64,000 bases of DNA. Source: Micromonospora cathayae (GTDB taxonomy: Bacteria > Actinomycetota > Actinomycetes > Mycobacteriales > Micromonosporaceae). The notes under the pieces were generated by a model, which searched no databases, had not been told where the DNA came from, and saw only the letters and a list, made by a program, of their open reading frames with translations. Position 1 is the stretch's first letter; every line of letters begins with the position of its first letter. This document shows, one piece after another, positions 19,191 to 26,864 of the stretch. The DNA is taken from positions 806,001 through 870,000 of the forward strand of contig NZ_CP118615.1 in NCBI RefSeq assembly GCF_028993575.1, written 5' to 3'. A program made the translations under genes and the position numbers.

Positions 19191-20527
19191 GCCTCAGCGA
19201 ACGCCTCGGCCGGCACCAGCGGGCACCCGAGCGCCGGCCGGGCGCCCACACCGGCCCGCTGGCCCAACTGCGCCGCCGGGTACACAAGGAACTCCAGGAG
19301 ATCCTCGGTCCGCAGCTGTACCAGGAGCGCTCCGCCGAGGTGCTGGAGTGGCGGGTCCGGGAGACCCTGCTGACCGTCCTCGGCCGGGACGAGAATGCGG
19401 TGACCCCGGCCGACCGCAGCCGCGTCATCTCCGACATCTGTGACGAGATCCTCGGGCACGGCCCGATCGAGCCGCTGCTGCGCGACCCGGAGATCAGCGA
19501 GATCATGGTCAACGGGCCGGAGCTGATCTTCGTGGAGCGGTTCGGGCAGATCCTGCCGGTGGACGCGGCCTTCGTCGACGAGGAGCACCTGCGCCGGATC
19601 ATCGACAAGATCGTCGCCCGGGTGGGGCGGCGGGTCGACGAGAGCAGCCCGATGGTGGACGCCCGCCTGCCGGACGGCAGCCGGGTCAACGCGATCCTGC
19701 CGCCGGTCGCGGTGGACGGCGCGAAGCTGACCATCCGGAAGTTCGCCGCCGACCCGTACGGCATGGACGACCTGGTCACCTTCGGCACGGTGTCCCGCCC
19801 GGTGGCGAACCTCCTCGCCGCCTGCGTACGGGGCCGGGTGGACGTGCTGATCAGCGGCGGTACCGGCACCGGCAAGACCACCACCCTGAACGTGCTGTCC
19901 CAGTTCATCCCGGCCGACGAGCGGATCATCACCATCGAGGACGCGGCGGAGCTGCAACTGCACCAGACGCACGTGGTCCGGTTGGAGTCCCGGCCGCCGA
20001 ACATCGAGGGCCGGGGCGAGGTGAGCATCCGGGACCTGGTCCGCAACGCGCTGCGGATGCGGCCGGACCGGATCGTGGTGGGTGAGGTCCGGGACGGGGC
20101 CGCGCTGGACATGCTCCAGGCCATGAACACCGGCCACGACGGGTCGCTGACCACCGTGCACGCCAACTCGCCCCGGGACTCGCTGTCCCGGCTGGAGACG
20201 ATGGTGCTGATGGCCGGCATGGACCTGCCGATCCGGGCGATCCGGGAGCAGATCGCCTCGGCCGTCGACCTGATCGTGCACCAGAGCCGGCTGCGCGACG
20301 GCAGCCGCCGGGTCACCCACGTCACCGAGGTGCTCGGCATGGAGGGCGACGTGATCAGCCTCCAGGACATCTTCGTGTACGACTTCCGGGCCGGCGCCGA
20401 CGAGCACGGCCGGCCCCGCGGGCTGCTGCACCCCACCGGGCTGCGCCCGCACTTCCTGGAGAAGCTCGCCGACGCCGGGATCATGGTCGACCCGGCCACC
20501 TTCGGCCTGACCTCGACACTGCGATGA
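19187..20527 (+). CDS. tadA: TadA/CpaF secretion ATPase
   Basis: 446 residues, the hexameric ATPase that powers Flp pilin polymerisation. Walker A is GGTGTGKTTTLNVLS near residue 224; the Asp-box and Walker B region is IITIEDAAELQL; the His box is HDGSLTTVHANSPRDSL. An N-terminal region (EIMVNGPELIFVERFGQI) is typical of CpaF. The GTG start overlaps tadZ by 4 nt, and the stop overlaps the next gene by 4 nt (ATGA). Confidence 0.96.
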   Translation: MSLSERLGRHQRAPERRPGAHTGPLAQLRRRVHKELQEILGPQLYQERSAEVLEWRVRETLLTVLGRDENAVTPADRSRVISDICDEILGHGPIEPLLRDPEISEIMVNGPELIFVERFGQILPVDAAFVDEEHLRRIIDKIVARVGRRVDESSPMVDARLPDGSRVNAILPPVAVDGAKLTIRKFAADPYGMDDLVTFGTVSRPVANLLAACVRGRVDVLISGGTGTGKTTTLNVLSQFIPADERIITIEDAAELQLHQTHVVRLESRPPNIEGRGEVSIRDLVRNALRMRPDRIVVGEVRDGAALDMLQAMNTGHDGSLTTVHANSPRDSLSRLETMVLMAGMDLPIRAIREQIASAVDLIVHQSRLRDGSRRVTHVTEVLGMEGDVISLQDIFVYDFRAGADEHGRPRGLLHPTGLRPHFLEKLADAGIMVDPATFGLTSTLR

Positions 20528-22599
20528 GCCGACCGGAACGCAACCCCGGAAGCCGGGCGGAACGCGACCCCGCAAGCCGGGCGGCAGGCAGCGCCCGAAG
20601 CCGGGCGGCAGGCAGCGCCGGGAGCCGGCCGACGGGCCGCCCCGAGGGCCGGGCGGCAGGCCGCCCCGGCGGCCGGGCGCTGGGCCGTACCCTGGTCGTC
20701 GCGCTCGTCGGGCTGGTCACGGTGCTGGCCGGGGCGGTCGGGCCGGCGCGGGCCGACGCCGGGCTGACCGTGTCCGGCCTGGAACCCGCGCCCGGGGTGG
20801 TGCGGTTCCTGCTCACCGCCCGGGACCTGCCCGGTGACGCCACCCTCGACCCGGCCACGGTCCGGGTCGCGGTGGGCGGAACGGTGCTGCCGGCAGAGGC
20901 CGCGCGGGCCAGCCGGTCGGTCCGGGAACTGCCGCCGCGCGCCCTGCTGGTGGTACTGGACGTGAGCGGGTCGGTGGCCGGCGCGCGGCTCGCCGCGGCC
21001 CGCTCCGCCGCGCGCGCCCTCGCCACGGAACTCCCCGACGACGTGCAGCTGGGGCTGATCGCGGTGGCCGGGCAGCCGCAGGTGCTGCTCCGCCCCACCG
21101 CCGACCGGGCCGCCTTCACCGCCGCGCTGGACCGGCTCGCCGCCCGCGGCGACACCGCCCTCTACAGCGGCGTACGGCTGGGCCGCACCGTGCTGGAACG
21201 GGCCGGCTTCGGGCCGGGGACGGACCGCCGGATGCTGGTCCTCTCCGACGGGGAGGACACCGCGTCGAGCGTGGCACTGGACGTCCTCACCGCCGAGCTG
21301 CGCGCCGCCGAACTGCCCACCGACGTGGTGGCGTTCCAGGCGACCGCCGACGGCCGGGACAACCTGCGGACGCTCAGCCGGGCCAGCGGCGGAACCCTGC
21401 TCACCGCCGCCGACGGTGCCGCGCTGACCGCCGGGTTCCGCGCCGCGGCCGGGACGTTCTCGCTGGTCCTGGCGGTGGAGGCCCGGGTACCCGACGAGCT
21501 GGCCCGCCGGGACGCCACGCTCACCGTCACGGTGACCGCCGCCGGCAACCCGGTGTCGACCTCGGTGCCGGTACGCTTCGCCGCCCCGGCCCGCGACCCG
21601 GCGACCACCCTGGCCGGGGAGCCGGCGCTGCCGCTGCCGCCCTGGGCGCTGTGGACGGCCGGCGGCGCGTTCTTCCTGAGCCTGCTGGTGCTGGTGCTCG
21701 TACTGGCCTGGCCGCGCGCCGACAACGAGGCGCGGATCCAGCAGCTCGCCCGGTTCGGGCCGGCCGGCGGCGCGCCGGTGGCCCCGCCCGCGCCGGCGGG
21801 GACGGCCCTGACCCGGACCGCGTTGGCGGCCAGCGCATCCTTCGTCCGGTCCCGGAACCTGGAGACCCGGATCGCCCTGTCCCTGGAACGGGCCGGGCTG
21901 CGGCTGCGCCCGCACGAGTGGGTGCTGCTCCAGGCCAGCGCGGTGGTGACCGGGGGCGCGCTGGGCGTGACCGTGCTCGGCTGGGTCGGCCTGGTCCTCG
22001 GTCTGCCGGCCGGCTGGCTGGCCCCCCGGCTGTACCGGTCGGTGCGGGCCGACCGGCGGACCGCCCGGTTCACCGAGCAGCTTCCCGAGGCGCTGCAACT
22101 GGTCACCAGCTCGCTGCGGTCCGGCCTGTCGCTCGGCCAGGCGCTCGACGCGGTGGCCCGGGAGGCCCCGGAGCCGGTGTCGGCGGAGTTCGGGCGGGCG
22201 CTGGCCGAGCACCGGCTCGGGGCCGACCTGGCCGAGGCGCTCGAACGGGTGGCCGACCGGACCGGCAGCGAGGACCTCAGGTGGGTGGTGATGGCGATCC
22301 GGATCCACCGCGACGTCGGCGGCAACCTGGCCGAGGTGCTCCAGACCACGGTGGAGACGATGCGGGAGCGGTCCCGGCTGCACCGGCACGTGCGGTCGTT
22401 GAGCGCCGAGGGCCGGCTGTCGGCGTACATCCTGGTCGGGCTGCCGATCGCGCTCGGGTTGTTCATGTTCGTGTTCCGGCGGGAGTACATGGCTCCGCTG
22501 CTCGGTGACCCGCTGGGGCTGGCGATGCTGCTGGTCGGGGTGGTGCTGCTGGTCGTCGGGACGGTCTGGATCAGCCGCGTGGTGAAGGTGGAGGCCTGA
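20524..22599 (+). CDS. VWA domain-TadB fusion, Tad pilus inner-membrane platform protein
   Basis: 691 residues joining two parts usually on separate proteins. Residues ~1-52 are an Arg/Gly/Ser-rich tail made of an 8-residue repeat, followed by a membrane or signal segment (LVVALVGLVTVLAGAVG). Residues ~135-300 form a VWA domain with an intact MIDAS (DVSGSV, a Thr in RGDTALYSG, LSDGEDT). A membrane helix near 376-396 (GGAFFLSLLVLVLVLAW) leads into the T2SF/TadB half, ~430-691 (LPEALQLVTSSLRSGLSLGQ and VMAIRIHRDVGGNLAEVL). The VWA domain should face outside, where it could bind metal-dependent ligands. ATG overlaps tadA by 4 nt. Confidence 0.9.
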   Translation: MSRPERNPGSRAERDPASRAAGSARSRAAGSAGSRPTGRPEGRAAGRPGGRALGRTLVVALVGLVTVLAGAVGPARADAGLTVSGLEPAPGVVRFLLTARDLPGDATLDPATVRVAVGGTVLPAEAARASRSVRELPPRALLVVLDVSGSVAGARLAAARSAARALATELPDDVQLGLIAVAGQPQVLLRPTADRAAFTAALDRLAARGDTALYSGVRLGRTVLERAGFGPGTDRRMLVLSDGEDTASSVALDVLTAELRAAELPTDVVAFQATADGRDNLRTLSRASGGTLLTAADGAALTAGFRAAAGTFSLVLAVEARVPDELARRDATLTVTVTAAGNPVSTSVPVRFAAPARDPATTLAGEPALPLPPWALWTAGGAFFLSLLVLVLVLAWPRADNEARIQQLARFGPAGGAPVAPPAPAGTALTRTALAASASFVRSRNLETRIALSLERAGLRLRPHEWVLLQASAVVTGGALGVTVLGWVGLVLGLPAGWLAPRLYRSVRADRRTARFTEQLPEALQLVTSSLRSGLSLGQALDAVAREAPEPVSAEFGRALAEHRLGADLAEALERVADRTGSEDLRWVVMAIRIHRDVGGNLAEVLQTTVETMRERSRLHRHVRSLSAEGRLSAYILVGLPIALGLFMFVFRREYMAPLLGDPLGLAMLLVGVVLLVVGTVWISRVVKVEA
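20551..20646. repeat. 24-bp in-frame repeat at the 5' end of the VWA-TadB gene
   Basis: AGCCGGGCGG-type units begin at 20551, 20575, 20599 and 20623 (period 24), the middle two nearly identical. They encode octapeptides such as SRAAGSAR and SRAAGSAG. Confidence 0.85.
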
Positions 22600-22600
22600 G

Positions 22601-23536
22601 ATGCCGGTCGACGCGACGACGGTCCTGTTCGGGGCGGCGGCGGCGCTGTTCGTGGGGCTGGCGCTGGTGGTGGTCACGGTGGTCTCGGCGAGCTTCGGCC
22701 GGGCCGGGGTGGCGCGCGGCCTGAGCGCCATCGACCAGGTGTACTCCCCCGGTTCGGCCGGTCCGGCCGACGAGGCGTTCGGCACCCGGGTCGCCGGTCC
22801 GCTGGCCGCCCGGCTGGCCCGGCTCGGTCGGACGTTGACCCCGGCCGGGGTGCTCGACCGGCTGCGCCGGCAGCTCGACCACGCCGGCAATCCGCCGTAC
22901 TGGACGGTGGAGCGGGTCTACGAGCTGAAGGGCGTCGGGCTGGTCGCGGGGGCGGTCGCCGGGTTCGCCGCCGGCCTGCCGCTGGGCGGGGTGACCGGTG
23001 CGCTGCTCGGGGCGCTGGCCGGCGCGGCGGTCGGGTTCCACGTACCCGATCTGGTGGTGCTCCAGCTCGGCGACCGGCGGCAGGAACAGCTCCGCCGCTC
23101 GTTGCCGGACATCCTGGACACGTTGACCGTGAGCGTGGAGGCCGGGCTGGGCTTCGACGCGGCGCTGGCGCAGGTCACCCAGTACGGGCGAGGCCCGATG
23201 GCCAGCGAGTTCGCCCGTACGCTCCAGGAGATCCGGCTCGGGATGACCCGGGCCGAGGCGCTGCGGGCCCTGGGCCGGCGGACGAAGGTCGTCGAGCTGC
23301 GGACGTTCTGCGCGATCGTCGTGCAGGCCACCGAGCTGGGGGTGCCGATCGCGAAGGTGCTGCGCGAGCAGGCGCGGGAGATGCGGATCCGGCGTCAGCA
23401 GTACGCCGAGGAGCAGGCCCGGAAGGTGCCGGTGAAGATCCTCTTCCCGCTGATCTTCTGCCTCTTCCCGGCGCTGTTCATCGTGGTGCTCGGACCCGGG
23501 GTGATCAACATCCTGGACAGCGGACTCTTCTCCTGA
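22601..23536 (+). CDS. tadC: TadC-type platform protein
   Basis: 311 residues. An N-terminal membrane segment, then a T2SF domain: SLPDILDTLTVSVEAGLGFDAAL and EIRLGMTRAEALRALGRRTKV, followed by two C-terminal helices (KILFPLIFCLFPALFIVVLG). It should pair with the TadB half upstream to form the membrane platform for TadA. It starts 1 nt after the upstream stop and is the last recognisable gene of the tad operon. Its stop lies 85 bp from the end of the convergent amidase gene. Confidence 0.93.
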   Translation: MPVDATTVLFGAAAALFVGLALVVVTVVSASFGRAGVARGLSAIDQVYSPGSAGPADEAFGTRVAGPLAARLARLGRTLTPAGVLDRLRRQLDHAGNPPYWTVERVYELKGVGLVAGAVAGFAAGLPLGGVTGALLGALAGAAVGFHVPDLVVLQLGDRRQEQLRRSLPDILDTLTVSVEAGLGFDAALAQVTQYGRGPMASEFARTLQEIRLGMTRAEALRALGRRTKVVELRTFCAIVVQATELGVPIAKVLREQAREMRIRRQQYAEEQARKVPVKILFPLIFCLFPALFIVVLGPGVINILDSGLFS

Positions 23537-23621
23537 GTGGACTGTCCGCCACCAGCACCGCGCTGGCGTACACCCTGGACGGACGCCGCCCCTCGCCGGC
23601 CGCGGTCGGACGTCCTCGCTG

Positions 23622-24452
23622 TCAGGTGGCGAGTCGGCGGGCCAGTTCGTCGGCGACCTTCGCGGCCAGGTCGGGCGGGATCGCGGCGGCGATGGCCTCC
23701 GGCGTCAGCGTCGCCAGCACCCCCCGGACCACCTCTTCGCTGATGTTGCGGCCGATCAGGGTCTGGGTGTTCACGAAGGTGTCGTTGAGCACCTTCAGGG
23801 TGGAGTAGTTGGCGGGGATGCCCCCGCCGACGTACTGCCACGGCAGGGCGCGCATGGTGCGGGCCACGGCGGGGTCCTGAAGGATCGCCAGGAACTGGGC
23901 AGGTGTCATGTCTTCCTCACTGTCGTCGATGGCCGCCGAAACGGTGGCCAGCAGGTGGTCCCACGGGAAGTTCGGGCCGGGGTCGGTGTGTGTGGTGCCG
24001 CCCCAGGCCAGGCGCATGTCGTTGTGGCCGTAGAAGGCACGGACCCGGGGGTTCGTCCTCATCTCGGCGACGGTCGCGCGGCGCGGCGCGATGCCGTATG
24101 CCCGACAGAGGATCGCCGCCACCCCGGCGAGCCGGTCCCAGGCGACGTTGTCGAGCCACCACTGGCGGGAGCTACCGTCCGTCCCGGTGATCTCGATGGC
24201 GATCGCGTTCTCGTTGCCGGTACCCGAACCGGCGTGGCCGGCGCGGGCGTCGGTGTCCAGCGACTGGATGATCGTCGTGGCGTCGACGTAGAAGTGGGCG
24301 CTGACGCCGTCGGTCCGCCGGGTGGCGTAGTCCGCCTCCTGTGCGGCGGTGGCGTTGTTGTCGGTCGCGTGGATCGCGATGCCGTACTTCAGACCGTCCC
24401 GGTCGGTGTAGGCATTGCGGCCCTGGACGAACGGCACTCCGGGGACTCTCAC
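23622..24452 (-). CDS. N-acetylmuramoyl-L-alanine amidase, PGRP/endolysin type
   Basis: 276 residues. The amidase-2 fold is visible: the first zinc ligand in YGIAIHATDNN, then AHFYVDATTIIQSL, the second in AGHAGSGTGNENAIAIEITG and a third region FYGHNDMRLAWGGTTHTDPG. The C-terminal ~95 residues (from MTPAQFLAILQDP) look like the linker and tail of actinophage lysins. There is no signal peptide, so export would need a holin or a non-classical route. No other phage gene is adjacent, so it is probably a domesticated lysin. Start GTG 24452, with GGAGT upstream. Confidence 0.85.
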   Translation of the reverse strand: MRVPGVPFVQGRNAYTDRDGLKYGIAIHATDNNATAAQEADYATRRTDGVSAHFYVDATTIIQSLDTDARAGHAGSGTGNENAIAIEITGTDGSSRQWWLDNVAWDRLAGVAAILCRAYGIAPRRATVAEMRTNPRVRAFYGHNDMRLAWGGTTHTDPGPNFPWDHLLATVSAAIDDSEEDMTPAQFLAILQDPAVARTMRALPWQYVGGGIPANYSTLKVLNDTFVNTQTLIGRNISEEVVRGVLATLTPEAIAAAIPPDLAAKVADELARRLAT

Positions 24453-24597
24453 GGTTGACTCCGTCCGCGTTCGCGGGTCGTGGCCGGCGGTGTTCGCCGG
24501 GCGTCCTCCGAGTCAACCGCGCGGACCGGCACCGGGGCATCAACCCCCGTCGACACGCAGCGACGCGACGTTCACGCCGGCCCGAGTCCACTTGTCC

Positions 24598-25968
24598 ATG
24601 CGATTCCTCAGGGCACTCGGTATCAGCGTCTGCTCCACCGTCCTCGTCGGCGTCGGGCTCGTCGCACCGGTCGCCGCCCAGGATCTGAGCACGTCTGTCT
24701 TCCCGGCCAGCCAGGACGCGTACGTCAACGCGGCCTCGCCCGGCACCAACTACAACAGCCAGCTACAACTGGTGGTCGCCGGCAGCCCGGACCGGCTCAG
24801 CTACCTGACCTTCGCGGTCACCGGCCTCACCAAACCGGTCACCCATGCCCGGCTACGGATGGAGACCCGGACGGTCGACTACGCGGGGAGCCCGCAGGGC
24901 GGCCACGTGTTCCGGGTCGCCTCCACCTGGTCGGAGAGCACGGTCACCTACGCCACCCGCCCGACACTGCTGGACAACGCCGAGGTCACCCACTTCGGTG
25001 CGGTGGCGGCCGGCCGCGTCTACGAGGCCGACGTGACCGTAGCGGTCACCGGCAACGGGGTGATCAGCTTCGGCATCGTCTCCACCAACCCGAACGGGGC
25101 GTACTACACCAGCCGGGAGAGCGGCATCGTCGGTCCCCGGCTGATCGTCTACAGCGGCACCCCCGGCACGGCCGAGACGACACTGCTCGCCGCCGGCGAC
25201 ATCGCCGACTGCCGTACCCCATGGGACGAGGCGACCGCCGGAATCCTGGACGTCGAACCGGGCACCGTCGCGGCGCTCGGCGACCTGGCGTACGAACGCG
25301 GCACCTCCGAGGAGTTCGCCGCCTGCTACACCCCGAGTTGGGGACGCCACCGGGCCCGGACGCGACCGGCGGTCGGCAACCACGAGTACCTGACGCCGGG
25401 CGCGACCCCCTACTGGAACTACTTCGGGGCGGCGGCCGGCCCGGTCGGCAAGGGCTGGTACTCGTACACCGTCGACACCTGGCACGTGGTGGTGCTCAAC
25501 TCGAACTGCTCAGAGGTAGGCGGATGCGGGGTCGGCTCCGAGCAGGAACGCTGGCTCCGCGCCGACCTCGCCGCCCACTCGGCCCGCTGCACGCTCGCCT
25601 ACTGGCACCATCCCTTGTTCGCCTCCGGGAACCGGACCTACCCGCAGCTCCGGCCGCTGTACCAGGCGCTGTACGACGCCGGCGCGGAGGTCGTGCTCAA
25701 CGCGCACAACCACCAGTACGAGCGCTTCGCCCCGCAGGACCCCACCGGCGCCGCCGACCCGGTGCGCGGCATCCGGCAGTTCATCGTCGGTACCGGAGGT
25801 CGGGTCCTGACACCGGACTTCGGCACCGTCGCGCCGAACAGTGAGGTCCGCAATGGCGCGGTGTACGGCGTGCTCCGGCTGACCCTGCTACCCACCGAGT
25901 ACCGGTGGCGGTTCCTCGCGCCGACCGGTCACAGCTTCAGCGAGGCCGGCACCAGCACCTGCCACTGA
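24598..25968 (+). CDS. secreted metallophosphoesterase with N-terminal DNRLRE/CBM96-like domain
   Basis: 456 residues. Signal peptide at the start (LGISVCSTVLVGVGLVAPVAA, cleavage near AAQ). Residues ~30-190 form a beta domain of the CBM96/DNRLRE kind (QDAYVNAASPGTNYNSQ, YLTFAVTGL). The catalytic domain follows with metal-binding motifs GDIADC, ALGDLAYERG, VGNHEY, YWHHPLFASG and NAHNHQYERF. It probably hydrolyses phosphoesters outside the cell, perhaps while bound to a surface or polysaccharide. A small ACCTGCC/GGCAGGT hairpin (25957-25977) spans the convergent stops. Confidence 0.88.
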   Translation: MRFLRALGISVCSTVLVGVGLVAPVAAQDLSTSVFPASQDAYVNAASPGTNYNSQLQLVVAGSPDRLSYLTFAVTGLTKPVTHARLRMETRTVDYAGSPQGGHVFRVASTWSESTVTYATRPTLLDNAEVTHFGAVAAGRVYEADVTVAVTGNGVISFGIVSTNPNGAYYTSRESGIVGPRLIVYSGTPGTAETTLLAAGDIADCRTPWDEATAGILDVEPGTVAALGDLAYERGTSEEFAACYTPSWGRHRARTRPAVGNHEYLTPGATPYWNYFGAAAGPVGKGWYSYTVDTWHVVVLNSNCSEVGGCGVGSEQERWLRADLAAHSARCTLAYWHHPLFASGNRTYPQLRPLYQALYDAGAEVVLNAHNHQYERFAPQDPTGAADPVRGIRQFIVGTGGRVLTPDFGTVAPNSEVRNGAVYGVLRLTLLPTEYRWRFLAPTGHSFSEAGTSTCH

Positions 25969-25976
25969 GCGGCAGG

Positions 25977-26864
25977 TCAGCTCGTCACGTCCTTGCGGGT
26001 GAAGCGCCAGTAGGCGAGGCCCCAGAACAGGGTGGCGTAACAGATCGCCGAGATGCAGCCGAGCACCACGTCGTCGGTCTGCACCGGCGTGGAGAGCAGC
26101 CCCAGCCAGGCGGTGCTGTAGTGGGTGGGCAGGAAGTCGCGGATCGCCCCGAGCGCGGTGATCTGGTCGAGGATGCTGGACAGGATCCACAGCAGCACCG
26201 CCCCGCCGACCGCGCCGAGCGCCGCGTCCGTCGTCACCGACAGCAGGAACGCCAGCCCGGCCACCACCAGCAGGACGACCGCGAGGTACCCGAGGACGGC
26301 CAGCAGCCGCAGCAGCCCCTCGCCGGGTGGCAGCTCGGCGGCGACCAGGCTGCGCAGCGGCGACCAGCCGTACCGGAGGGTGCCGACCAGCAGCGCGGTA
26401 CCGGCGAGGGTGAGCAGGGCCAGCCCCGAGTACGCCAGCGCGACCAGCAGCTTCACCGTCAGCAGCCGGGCCCGGGGTACCGGGATCGCCAGTAGGTAGC
26501 GCAGGCTTCCCCAGCTCGCCTCGCTGGCCACGGTGTCCCCGCAGAACAGCGCCACCACCACGACCAGCAGGAACGACGCCGACACGAAGATGGTGAACAG
26601 GGTGAAGTTCAGCCCGCCGGTGGTGGCGAACTCGACCAGGCTGGCGAACTCGCCGCCGCCGTTGTCGTCGTCGTCCCCGGAGTCGAACTGGAACGCGATC
26701 AGGATGATCAGCGGCAGCAGCACCATGAACCCGAGCGCCAGCTGGGTCCGGCGGCGGGACGCCTGCCGGCGGAACTCGGCCCAGAACGGCAGGGTCGCCG
26801 ACGGGCGGTAGCCGGCGGCGGCCCCGACGCCCGCCTCCTTCGGCCTGGTGGTCGTGTCGGCCAT
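25977..26864 (-). CDS. ABC-2 type transporter permease
   Basis: 295 residues with about six membrane helices and an acidic loop (FDSGDDDDNGGGEF) after the first, typical of ABC-2 exporters with a large outer loop. Its ATG overlaps the stop of the upstream peptidase-ATPase gene by 1 nt (TGATG), so the two are translationally coupled and should form one transporter. The exported molecule is unknown. Confidence 0.85.
   Translation of the reverse strand: MADTTTRPKEAGVGAAAGYRPSATLPFWAEFRRQASRRRTQLALGFMVLLPLIILIAFQFDSGDDDDNGGGEFASLVEFATTGGLNFTLFTIFVSASFLLVVVVALFCGDTVASEASWGSLRYLLAIPVPRARLLTVKLLVALAYSGLALLTLAGTALLVGTLRYGWSPLRSLVAAELPPGEGLLRLLAVLGYLAVVLLVVAGLAFLLSVTTDAALGAVGGAVLLWILSSILDQITALGAIRDFLPTHYSTAWLGLLSTPVQTDDVVLGCISAICYATLFWGLAYWRFTRKDVTS

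Noticed and set aside
19039..22890. Very long minus-strand open frame through tadA and TadB
   Set aside because: Low-complexity Arg/Ser/Pro product antisense to two certain genes; an artefact of high GC content.
23622..24452. Prophage remnant
   Set aside because: A single amidase gene with no structural, integrase or holin gene nearby is not enough.
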